From: Lepidurus packardi
Taxonomy: Eukaryota > Arthropoda > Branchiopoda > Notostraca > Triopsidae
DNA: 64,000 bases
Direction: 5' to 3'
Assembly: GCA_023053545.1 (NCBI GenBank)
Contig: JAKZAN010000002.1
Coordinates: 3,270,375 to 3,334,374 of the forward strand
The notes below the pieces were generated by a model. It saw only the letters and a program-made list of their open reading frames with translations. It made no database searches and had not been told where the DNA came from. A program made the position numbers and the translations under genes. This document shows, piece by piece, positions 34,393 through 45,501 of this stretch. How positions within the stretch are numbered: the stretch's first letter is position 1; the number at the start of each line of letters is the position of its first letter.

Positions 34393-36866
34393 TTAATAAG
34401 ATGCTAACAACAAAACTGCCTCCAAGAGTTGAAATCGCAAGGCAATCATGAAGAGCAAATATTCTTTACAGTATTTCCGTCTAATATTATTACAGGAACA
34501 ACTTCCGACAAGTAATTTCATATCTATAGGGAAAAGGTATAGTGGGTTGCACGAAGGTCGTGTATTTTGGGTGTAGTAACATTCATAACGATACTGTGGC
34601 AACAAAATTGGTCAAATGGCAGCTTAACACATGGTGTCACAAGATTAATCAACAACCCAGGTTTTTCACGATTTAATAATCGGAAACAAGGGACCAATAT
34701 TATTCCGAGATCAAGAGGTAAAGATAGTTACAGTCTAAATAAAATGACTCTGGCCGAGGCGGCAATCTTATGCCTTTTATATTGAGTAATTAGCGGAGGT
34801 CCTTGTTTAGTAGGAAAACCGTGTGCGTCTGCATGCAAAGTTCAATAATGAATGAGCGCTAATTCGGCACTTAACCAGAACGTGCATGACCAATCTATGT
34901 ACGTCAAACCCCGTGCTTATTCTTAATATAGACAAACCACGCAAAAACCCTGATAGGTGCATTTATGGGCAGTTACAATATTGCGGACCGCTACTACTAC
35001 TAACTTACTAAACTCTAACCACTGGAACTGCCAACAGACCAGTCGCTGAAGACTTGCACAGAAATGGAAACAAGACAAGAACACGGTCAAGATTCTTTCT
35101 GTTTTTATTTTGGATACAAAAATAAATACATGCAATTTTGGCGAATTTTATTCACAGAGTTATTATTTTGATAACGGAATTTAATCATAGTTTCCCTGTG
35201 TTTACGAAGTTTTCTTTCTGATTTAAGATGGCATTAGAATTTAAGCTTTGCGTGATAGGAAGTTTAAATAGGAAACGGACGGCCTGACATGTAGGAAGAC
35301 AATCGGAATGAACCAACAGCCTAAAACAAGTTTTGCAGCATAGTTACGGAACCGTTGACCCCGACAGACAGAACCGAGAGATCGGGGCTACTTTACGGAG
35401 GTTCTTCTTGCTGCACCTCTTCTCAAATGGAAAGAAAACCGGTCTCCTGCTAGAGGTTCTTTTTTGCTTTACGAGTATGTAGTTCCTTCACCAAAGAATT
35501 AAGGAATCTCATGTGTGCCAAATTAAATAGTGCAAATGACCTAAATCCCTAGTCTTGGACTTGTTAAATACCCTTCAACCTTGTTTCCACAATTTCATTT
35601 CAAAGTTCCGAACCGTTAACACTTGCCAACACTTGGACTATTGCCACGCAACTGAGCTCCAAAATACCCGATGTGTTATCAGACTTAACTAAAATAATTC
35701 AAAGTACAAATGTTAAACTCTTTTTAAAGTTTTTGAGAAACCAAAGCTTGAAAAACGGGTTAGAAATAATTATTTTCATGAGAAAATGAGTCAATTTGTC
35801 TCTTTTTCCCTCCCACAGATAGGAACGAAAACGCTTTTGAAGCAAATTAAAATCTATCTTTTCTGAAACTATAACTATTCGTTTAAAAACACAAAATAGT
35901 TGAATAAATTAAGTTTGTTCCGATATATTAGGAAACTAGAAATTAACTAATTTATGTTTTATGCTTTGGTTGATTTTCGGTGTTCTACTCTCCATGAAAC
36001 TGTCTTTGAATACCCCAGAAACAGAATATTATTTTAACTAAGAACGGGCCATTTTCTTTCCAGGCAATTATTACAACGTTTGTCAAATAATTCAAGGGAA
36101 AAAATCGTTACTATACAGAATTACTTATTTTATTAGGTAACGAAAAAAATTAGAATTTCTACTGCTTCAGTTTAAAATTTTCATTCATTTCATAAAAGAC
36201 TTCAAGAGATATATCAATACGTTCTAACTTTAACGGATTATTTGAAAATTACTATTAGTAATTTTTGTAAAGAAGTTTCACTTATAATCAATCCGAGAGC
36301 TCCACTACTAGATCTAATTATTATATTTACTACAAGAACTTTCTCAGACGCCATTTAAAAAAATAGGAAGTAGGCCCAATGTAAAACCTATTAATAAGAT
36401 TGGATAGCGATGCGATTAAAGAAGGCATTCCATGATTAAGAATGAAAAAAATAAGTAAAAAAGGAGCTCCGTGAACTTTTCAAAGTCGGCCAACCTGTTT
36501 GGCCCAAGCTTCATGTCTCGTCTGCTCTAACCTGCTCCTTTTCCGCCTCTTCTTCAACTCTTCTTACAAGAGTTTCCAAGCCTCGGTAAAATATTTCGGT
36601 TGTCGTCGTCAGGTTTTCTGGCTGGGCGTCCCTGGACGGGGTCAAATGTTCCTCGGAAAGGCAAATGCTCTTTACCGACCGACCTACAAGGCGAGAGACC
36701 TGCTCCACCTCCCTTTTTCCCGTGGCGGGAGCTGAAGAAGCGAGTATACGGTATCGGGGCAAAACTCGCTTTGATACTCGACCGGGCAACAATTACAAAT
36801 TCGTGGATTTAAAAAAAGAATAAAAAAACAGCTCTCCAAACGAGAATTCCCGTCGACTTGGCCACT

Positions 36867-37030
36867 TATAAAAGCTCGGGAGTTCGTCCGTAAAGTCAGT
36901 TACAAACCTTCAGTGCTCGACGGCTAACAGGTCAGGGTTCATCCCTTTGAACAGTGATTTAAACCTCGTGAAAATCTCTACGGATTTGTGGACCTTTAAA
37001 TCCCTCAGAATAAAACAACCCAACTAGCAA
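36867..37030 (+). promoter_or_regulatory. TATA box and leader exon of secreted-family copy 4
   Basis: TATAAAAG (36867-36874), then an initiator-like GTCAGTT about 28 nt downstream, then a leader exon to 37030 before GTAAGT. The 124-bp leader intron ends at 37154, four bases before the ATG. It lacks the CACTTTGCAGT motif of copies 1-3. Confidence 0.65.
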
Positions 37031-37158
37031 GTAAGTGTCTGTGGAACATTCTAGGATCACAATTGTAGAAATTCTACGAGTATTTCTGAAACAAATTTCG
37101 AAGAAAAAGATTGAAAAGGGAATCGGATCTAATATTTTTTGGATAAATTTTCAGAATC

Positions 37159-38071
37159 ATGAATTCCAAAATGATCCTTGTGGCTTTGGCCATGACCCTA
37201 ACCATCGTGTTCGCAAACGAAGCCGCTGCCGTCAATGGCCGTGCTCGTTTCCTTGCCGTCACCTCCACCCAGACCAAGCTGACATTCAGTACAATCACCG
37301 GTACCTCTACCGTTGCTCGTACTTGCGCTGTATTGGTCAACATTACTGGACCTTGCCGTCGTCGTCGTGGACTCGAGGAGAAACCCGTCATCCTCTCTTT
37401 TGATGAAGATTTGACCGAAGAGAAACTCTTCCCCAGCAAACCAATTGAGTAAGTCCCTTTCATCCTTTCCAATAGTTTTGAATCTCTGTCCAGACCTCCT
37501 AAAATCTTTTGTTAAACTTCCTAATCTTTTCCGATGCCTCAAACACCTACTTTTCCGTTACGATTAACCTACCTCTCCGTGTGATCTCAAATTTTCAACC
37601 TTGTGAGACTGGAATTTCTTGGTTAACTAGAACTTCCAATTTCAAGCTCACAGATTAATTACAAGAATGGGGAAAAAAACGTACAGATAAAAATTGAGTG
37701 TCCACGATAATTCACAATCAAAGTCGCTTAATTTGGTTTGCTGTACAGGTTTAATTAAAATCGAAAAGTAACTATCAATTTTTGGTTTTCTTTGTTTTGA
37801 CAGGGTTGAAGCCACCGCTGCGCCATCTCTGGTCAAGCACCAAGGTGATGCTTCTCCCGTTATTGAACCTTCCGGTGAGCAATTGACTGAAATCGACGTC
37901 ATTGGCTTGGACGATAGCTGCCGTCGTGGGCGTATCGGCTTGGGTTTGACCGTGCTCTTCACCACCGTTCAAACCGCCATCTTCTCTACTTTCTCTCACA
38001 TCACCGAGGGTACCATTCCCTTCTTTGTCGGCGGATGCACCCCAAGCCCGTTTGTGTACTCCACGTGCTAA
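37159..38071 (+). CDS. Secreted C-x9-C / polybasic family, copy 4
   Basis: Two coding exons, 37159-37448 and 37804-38071, give 185 aa. A signal peptide (MNSKMILVALAMTLTIVFA) is followed by a Thr-rich segment, STVARTC-x9-CRRRRG with an N-glycosylation site NIT, and an acidic SFDEDLTEE stretch. The middle region has VEATAAPSL and a second basic CRRGR. The C-terminus is GCTPSPFVYSTC. The single phase-2 intron corresponds to the middle intron of copies 1-3. The positions of their other two introns are uninterrupted here. Codon use is tidy and GC-rich at third positions, suggesting high expression. Function unknown. Confidence 0.85.
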
Positions 38072-39280
38072 ACTCCTCCCGATTTTCTTTCTCCCCCAAA
38101 TCTTCTCATTACTTTCCAACTAAGGAAAAGTACCCATACTTTGTTCTAATTTAAGAAATACCTTGTTAATATTTGTTGTAAGTTATTGTCTTAATGTTAC
38201 GCTCCGCCCGCCCTCTTGTGTTAAACTTTCAACCAGGAAAACCAATTCTGTATCTTACTCAGGACATTTTCTGTCCCACTTTTCAATTTTTTCTTTATAA
38301 AATATTCCATTCAGTTGATTGTTATACCAACTCACAGTACTTCAAGGTATTTATTGTTGATCGTTGTAAAAAAACAGCCCATAGTTTGGCGCGAGTTATT
38401 TCATCAATACAACACTGTTACCACTGAAATTTCTTGAAGCTGTTTCACATTTCTTCATAGTTACTTGATTTTTTTTCCTAGTTTAATAAAGGAAAGTTTG
38501 TGCATAGCGGTACCTCTACAAGTTTGTTTGAAGAATTCCGAAAACATCAGGAAGCGAGTACCAGCCAGAGCAACGACCTCTGGGTCAGTGTCAAATTGAC
38601 GAAAACGAGTTTTTTTTTTAGTAAGAGAGTAAGTTTCGCCGGATAACCTCTTCCGTGTCAAACCTCCGGAGAAACAAGCTTGCAACACAGAACCTGTTTT
38701 CGTATTCTTCGTTTCTTTTTATAAGGGAGTAACGCAGAAAACAGGTATCGAGAGACTAGTTAGCTGTAACTATAAACTTCATTCACGTAATGAACTTAAA
38801 AGGAAAGGAGCCAGAAACGGGGATTAGGTATAGGTATACCATCTTTTTTAAAACATTTATTTACTTGCTTTTCCACACACAAAGGAAAATACTGATTTTA
38901 AGTTTCCTAAGTTTTTTAAGCTTTACTTAGTTTTTTTCCTATTCAAGGGATTTCCTTTTTTATTGTAACATTTTATTTTAGTAGTTTCATTTGTCTTCGA
39001 CAATTTTCAGAAATTTTTTATTTCATTTTCTAAACCTGATACTAGGCCCTTTTAGTTTCTGGAAAAACGTCGTTTCAAAGACTAGAGGGATTTTTCCTGT
39101 ATTATTTCTGGATATGTAGATCGATGTAAGTATATTTCATATCGATAGATAATTATGCTATTGGACGGATCATTTACTCATTTGCATTTATGAAAAGAAG
39201 AAAACAAAGATACTGTAAGAATTCATTTGGTTTTTATTTTAACTAAAGGAATGTTACTAGTATTGAGCTATTTGAACGTT
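38072..39280. other. Spacer between convergent copies 4 and 5
   Basis: This AT-rich stretch lies between the 3' ends of copy 4 (plus) and copy 5 (minus). No gene or mobile element is recognised. Confidence 0.45.
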
Positions 39281-40052
39281 TTACGGTTCACAAGGAGGAG
39301 AGTACGCAACGCCTGGGGCTTTACACCCGGCTATTGAGTAGGTGACGGTATTTTGGGCGGTTTGGGTGGTGAAAACGACGGAAGTACCGGTCACAGTGAC
39401 AGTGGAGAGTAGTGTGAGTAAGAAGTACCGCCCTTGAAGGCATTCGTTGCTTGAAGTGAGCATTCCCAAGGAGGGAAAGTCGTTTTGACTGCTTTGCAGC
39501 GACAAAGCATCAGTCTGCGCAGCTACTCTTGCGTCTCTTGTAGCTTGAACACGAGTGGATCTATTTACAGTATGAATTTTAAAAAATGTCCATTTCTATT
39601 TAATTTAATTAGACTTCCAAGGTAACTAGAAAGCAAGTTCACTACAGTCAATTTCAACAGTAATCAAACCTAACTAAAGGGTCAATTTGGTGAATTCAGC
39701 ATGAAAGTGTAGTTAGAAATCAAATGAATGAGAATACAAAAAACAATTTAATCAGATAAAAGTTTGAACAAGCTCACTTTTCAACGATTGAAGGAGCGAT
39801 TTGATGAGGATTTGCAAGGATCAAAACTGGCTCCAGAAGTTCCTGATCCAAGCTCCTCCTTCTGGCGTCGCACACTGATAAACCGTCTGGTACAATGTAG
39901 CACGTCGAGAAATACATCTGGGTTTGGGTAACCGTTTTCAAGTCGGTCACTGTGACCCCCCTAGTGGCGAACATGCGAGGTTGAGGATCAGGGAGGGCGT
40001 GGCTGATCGCAAAGGAGCCCCAAATGTATAAACACCAGCAAAAACTGTTCAT
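39281..40052 (-). CDS. Secreted C-x9-C family, copy 5 (ARRR variant)
   Basis: Exons 40052-39778 and 39560-39281 give 184 aa. Signal peptide MNSFCWCLYIWGSFAISHA; Thr/Val segment TVTDLKTVTQTQMYF; then C-x9-C followed by DARRRS rather than RRRR. A Gln/Ser-rich middle follows, then a Thr/Val tail (TVTVTGTSVVFTT) and C-terminal GCKAPGVAYSPPC, with ten residues between the last two Cys. The one phase-2 intron is at the position shared by the whole family. The weaker basic run may alter cleavage. Function unknown. Confidence 0.78.
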
Positions 40053-40101
40053 TTTCTGGAAACTCAGCTTTAGAACTAAAAATCCCCTTCAACTTCTTTT
40101 A

Positions 40102-40109
40102 GTTTTATA
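40102..40109 (-). promoter_or_regulatory. TATA box of copy 5
   Basis: TATAAAAC on the minus strand, 50 bp upstream of the ATG at 40052. The start codon is in the first exon, so there is no leader intron here. Confidence 0.5.
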
Positions 40110-40396
40110 CTTGTGTGGTTCTAAAAATTCATGTGTCTTCAAATGATACGCTAATTAGCATCCAAATGAGGAAGAGGAAATATTTTGAAGGACAGTTACG
40201 GTCACAGTTAATGGAAGAATTATTATTAATCTCATGACTGTAAACGATGCTAGCCTTTTCAAAATGTAGTATTTGTATTTATTCGTGACGGACATGAGCT
40301 AAGTAAACAAAATATTTAAATCAGGCAGTCTAACTCTTCGTTTAATTTAACATTCTTGTTTGTTTTTTTAATATATATATATATAAGGCATTAAGC

Positions 40397-41542
40397 TTAG
40401 CATACTGGAGTGAAGGTGGGACCAAAGGGCTTGCAATTTGCTAGGGAGATAGTCGCAGTTTGTCGCCCTGTAGATGTCTCCAAGACGATAGATGGCGACG
40501 TCACAGTTACGGTGGTGAAGAGGGTACCAGCAATAAACCTGGCCACAGCAGCCTGTGATGAATCGATCAACTCACTATTGCTGCTATCCAGCGCGGTCCC
40601 TGAGCCCGTAAGTGTCCGAAACTGAAGTAAAGGGAGCGAAGTTGCTTGGATTCTGCATTCAAAAGAGAAAAATGCTTTCATTCACCTTGTTAACATTCAA
40701 AGCTCTCAATTTTAGCAGTGGTTTTTAGCTACTAAAAAATTAAATACTAAATTAGAACCATAATTTTAGTGATAGTTATATTTGTAGGAAAGAGAACCTA
40801 GACAAAAAAGTAAGAAAAGCAAGAGAGATATCCAGTGACAATTGAAATACTACTATGAAATACTAGCGGAGAGATAGACTCCGCTAGCTTGCCAAATATC
40901 GCGAGACAACGACAAATACTGCCGGGCAGGACTGCAGGGTCATAGCAAGGAACCTAAGACAGCTCTGCAGTAAACTGAGGTTTATTTTTTTTTACTGGCA
41001 AACCAGTCCAGTTTTTAGTCTTAAAATACAGTCGTATATTACACCTAAGTAGTCGTATTTTACACCTTGGAAAATTCGCAGAAGGACTTTAATTTCACCA
41101 TAAATGATGAACATATAATAAATCGGAAGCTAATTCAGGTTGTTAAACTTAAATTTCATCTCCGGATTGAAGGTTATGCTATGCGGAATTTTGTAATTAT
41201 TGCATAATAATTGACTCACGGATTGACGGGAGAAGGCTGAATTAGGCCACCAGGTTGGATGTGCAGAAAGATGGGCTCTTCGTTGTACAGTATCCATCGC
41301 CTACGGCGGACGGTACAGGCGGTAATGGCCGCAGCAGATGAAAAGCAAGTTGGGAAGACAACTGTGCGAACGACAGAGGAGCTAAAGACGGTAGAAGTCA
41401 CTGTTCTGGTGACAAAGGGCACAAAAAACTTCGGAAGTCGGCTTGTAAGATCATCTTTAACAGTGATGTTGTCATTTTCCGCCGCATAGCAGCAAGAAAT
41501 GGCGAAAACAAGAAAGAGAAAATGAACTACTGGAAAAGCCAT
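40397..41542 (-). CDS. Secreted C-x9-C / polybasic family, copy 6
   Basis: Exons 41542-41220 and 40652-40397 give 192 aa. The start at 41542 (MAFPVVHFLFLVFAISCCYA) makes a clean signal peptide; an upstream in-frame extension begins with a non-ATG codon. A Thr/Val segment with repeated RTV words (VTRTVTSTVFSSSVVRTVV) precedes C-x9-C, then TVRRRRW, then EEPIFLHI. The C-terminal part has TTVTVTSPSIVLETST and ends NCKPFGPTFTPVC. The single phase-2 intron (567 bp) is at the family position. Function unknown. Confidence 0.8.
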
Positions 41543-41612
41543 TTTTCTCCTAAATCGTTTTTCTGCTACGAAAGTCAAGACTCGATTGTATTTGAATTAG
41601 GCCTAACAGTTG

Positions 41613-41622
41613 GCTTATATAT
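41613..41622 (-). promoter_or_regulatory. TATA box of copy 6
   Basis: TATATAAGCC on the minus strand about 70-80 bp upstream of the start codon at 41542. Confidence 0.5.
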
Positions 41623-41629
41623 GGTTTGA

Positions 41630-44600
41630 CCAATAATAATTGGCATGGGTCACGTAAGCCCGAAGAGTTTCCGGATTGGTTTGTAGAAGTATGTGACCTA
41701 TGAGCAGATCGATCCAGGTTTGATCAAGAAACGCGTCGAGTTTAAGCAATTCTTCCAGGAAGCTAATCATTTTCTTTCTTATTAAAGATTACGTATTGCC
41801 AATATACTGGAGCTCCTTTAGCCTTGAATTTAATCGAGCACATAATACAGCTCCTTCCCAGCACCCATCAAGAATTTCAATTAGAGTCCAGCAGACGATT
41901 TGCTGGGCAACATTTGAGTTTTCTGGGTTCAAGGAACAATTCGAAACCTTACAATAAATTAATAAACTATACGATTTAATTATTCTACTAGCTCAGTATC
42001 AATAACAAGCCGCCAATTTAAAATGAAGCTATTTGAAAGCGTAACTATTAACTGTGTAGCAAAAGCGAGCCAATTTCTGCCGGAGCCGCGCCCCACGCAT
42101 ATTCCGGTCAATGAAAGTTTGGCGCCTGAAATTATTCCCGAATATAAACAAGTTTGTTTCCCTCGCTTGCTGGCTGTGAAAAATGGACTCTTTGAACGCA
42201 AAATCTCAACTTAATTATGTAATAAATGTGATATAAGACAATAGTGATATAAGACAAGCTTCCAAGGATCAATAATGTTCAAAAATGACATTTTGATGAA
42301 TTGTTCTGGATGATTGCTCCTGCCTTAGTTACCCCCATAAATCACATCTGTTGCTCTACTATGCCTCAAAAGTAAAAAAGTTTCGCCGTCGACTTGTTAG
42401 AGGTAAGGACAGTATCAATATTTTCTTTTTCATCTTGTCTGGAAAAGATTTATCCCAAACGGAGACGCTGAACGAGCAAAAGGAAAACGTTAAAGAAGAA
42501 AAGGAGGAATGAGATCATGGAAAGTAGGTCATGGAGCAATGCCAATGCCAAATATTCAGGGCTAGATAGCCAATTATTGTCTCGTCTTTGGGATCCCTGC
42601 TAAGAGCTATCAACAATTTTTCGGAAAGACGTACTAATTTAAAACGCTCAGCATTGTCATTAACCGAATTATCTTCCCTGAGGCCCGGTTTGTTCGAACC
42701 TTTTGTTCCTGTAAAGCCTGTAAATGTGTGGACAACAACAATATAAACGAGCTCATAATAGCAAAAACTAGATTGTATATAGTAATGAAGAGCCAGCCAA
42801 ACAGAAGTTTCAAGATCCTTACCAGATAGCTAGACAAGAAAACAACAATGCAAAACAGCGAAAATGCCATGGAAAAGTACGACAACAATAGAAACTTGCT
42901 TTTAGCAACTGTAATAACGTTATACTTATGCTAAGTAGGAAAGCAACAATGAACCTTCTTCAAGACTAAAGCAATAACAGCAACATGAATAATGCGAAGC
43001 AGGCGTGGAATCTGACGGCAACAATGAAAACATGCTTATCACAATTCTGTCAACTTTACTAAGCTGCTAGGCAGGCAATCAAAAAAAGAAAATTAACCTG
43101 CAAATAGTAAAATTCGTGAGTCGACCAAAACAATAAAGCTAATTGCCCATAAATGCTCGTTTGCATCATCCGAACCTTGCTTTTTAAACTTAACAACCTT
43201 AAAAAATATCCCAACAAGGAAACAAAAATAAAGACTAGTGAATGAAGACTTGCTTATAACTTGTCAAGCAACCTTATAAAGATGCTACGAAGGAAATCAA
43301 CCATGAAAACTCACTCCAAAATTACATATATTCACAAAGCAACAATGAAAAACAGCAAAATTCTGACGAAAGTAAGTCTACAACAATAAAAAACTTGCCT
43401 TTGACAACCCAAAGACCCTTCCCAATAGTCTACACACCAAAAAAACCTTGAAACCCCCCCTGAACACTATGTAAATAAGTCAGTTGCCTTGCAAGTCAGA
43501 CGGCAACAATGTGCGATCTTGAACTTGGGAATTTGTCGCAACCTTGGTCTCTTTTCTATATGATTCGATGATTCCAGGATTTGGAACCCCGAGCCACCAA
43601 TCTTTTAGAGCAATCTTAAAGGTTGTCACGTCACATCCTCCCCAATCTACAACGAATTGCAAGTCACGGAAACGGCAGGAAAGGTCGTCGCACTCTCCCG
43701 AAAGCTCCACTTTGGGTCCGAGACTTATTTGCTTTGCCTCTTGACTCGTCTCTCCGATCAAAAAGTAAAAAACTTGATCATCAAGAACAATAATGAAACT
43801 TCCTTTGCTTATCAACCTCGTAATCCGCCCTCTTTCCGCTTTTCCTGCTCAGCAAAAGATCGAAAAACCTCTTTTACATCGCAATCTATACGCTCAGCAA
43901 GGTTGTGAGGAGCAACTGTTTTTATTATTGCTTTTCCCCTTATTGGATAGTTTGACTTGGAAATTGTCATGCTGAAGTCCTTTTCGTGAAATTTCCGTAA
44001 CATTTAACTGCTTTACATATTTAGTTGATCCCAAACCAGATATGACGCTAGAAAAGAAATAAAATGTGACTTAAGATGTAGGCCTTTCGCCCACCTGTTC
44101 TCCTCCGTACATTGACCTGAACTTGGGTCAAGGTAGACGACTGGGGAATCTTTTGGGTCTATAGAGCCTTTGGGGTTTTTAAGGTATAGATAATCTATTA
44201 GGATTGCGTTTCAGACAGTTTGTTAAAGTTTGGCAATGTTTTCCAAGTCTGATAAAAAAGAAGTGGAGAAGAGCAATGAAAAGAAATGTGTTGACACAAT
44301 TAAGGTACCGGTGGGAACATGGGACTTCCGTGTGTTATAGGAATTAGGATCGAGTATAGTTGTAACAACTGGGCGCGTGTTTATGAGATGCGAGAAACCG
44401 GCTTTGGATGTTCATGGAAGGTCAGTCGGTCACTACCCTTCTTTTAAACGAGCTACTTTTTCTGTGAGATTTGTTTGCGGCTTTCTAAACTCGATTGCGT
44501 ACGAATCTTTCCCGTGGGGAAATTATTTAAGTTTTTCTACCTTTTTGAAAAGCTTCCAACCGTAATGTAGAGCATGGACGAGTTTGTAGTTTGCGAAAGG

Positions 44601-45398
44601 TACAAATTATAAGGTCCGTTCATCAAATTTGCTTTGTTAGACTCGAGTTTGAAGTTTAGTAGGGATTGCTCGACTGAGTTTGAACTTTCAAATTCTTGAG
44701 TGAATTTAAGATTTATTGAACGAAGGTTTATAGCTTGGAAATTTAAACTCTATATTTTTGTAAGGTTCCATTTTAATCGTTGACTTAGAAAAGTTTTCAA
44801 CGCTTGTTTTAAAAAATTTTCAGTAAACTTAAAATCGATATCGAAATTGTCTTAAAAATAAACATGAGCTATCTTAAATATTTTATCATAATTATCTTAA
44901 ATATTTTTATTGGCGAACTAATCATTTAAATTCGAAAGCAATTAATTTACCTACGTCTGCCCAAAGTTATGTTAAACATAATTTTTATAATATCTTTTCA
45001 AATTCTATCTTTCTTTCATTTTCCAATTTAATTGTAGACTTCTAGCATAACTTGTATCTTTGTACATTGTATAAGAAAATCTTCAGCAATATTCAACTTT
45101 AAATTGTCTAGTTATTCTAACCGAAAATTAAAAAAAAATGTTTCGTAAACAACTTAGATAAATCGCAAAGGAATGTAAAAAAATAACTGATTTTCTTTTA
45201 CATATCAATTCCGAAACTCAAAAAGAAGACTTAATAATGGTATTTCGATGCGCATTTCCGGGGCATACGAACTACCGTAACGTTGACCTGGTTAGGAGCC
45301 ATGTTATTTTCATGGCCTTTTTTTCCTAGATTCTTTCCCTTAAACGGGATCCTCGGTGTGTTGCGGCATTGAAATCGTGTTGGCTCTGACCCTTACCA
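41630..45398. other. Gene-poor stretch
   Basis: No supported gene. The degenerate repeat block at 42690-43450 is listed separately. From 44600 to 45250 the DNA is very AT-rich. The frames at 43480-43815 (minus) and 42023-42214 (plus) show no known motif. Confidence 0.4.
42690..43450. repeat. Degenerate tandem repeat block (AACAATGAAAAC / GATGCTA-GGAAA words)
   Basis: Repeated fragments such as AAAGCAACAATGAA, GGCAACAATGAAAAC, CTTGCTTATAAC and GATGCTACGAAGGAAA recur every roughly 60-120 bp with many changes. This looks like a decayed tandem or dispersed repeat shared with 33415-33850. Confidence 0.4.
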
Positions 45399-45501
45399 AT
45401 GACCGCCCTTGACTCCCGCGAGGAGCGATCGTCGGACTCGGTGAAAAAGCCGAAGGGCAGAGAGACGGAGGGGAGAGAGATTGGGGAACCTAACAAAACA
45501 G
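45399..45501 (+). CDS. Candidate orphan first exon
   Basis: In a short GC-rich island, an ATG in good context opens 34 codons rich in Glu, Arg, Ser and Lys (MTALDSREERSSDSVKKPKG...). It ends at CAG before GTACTT, a plausible donor, in phase 1. I cannot find the next exon, and its phase does not match GARNL3 exon 60088 directly. It could be chance. Confidence 0.25.

Larger units (their letters stand above)
32985..36860. other. Gene-poor stretch between copies 3 and 4
   Basis: It holds a poly-C run (about 33264-33280), degenerate ACAATGAAAAC-type repeats (33415-33850), the TTAA MITE (33866-34392) and then about 2 kb of AT-rich DNA. At 36499-36792 a GC-richer stretch is open on both strands, but neither frame has a recognisable motif. 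Confidence 0.4.
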
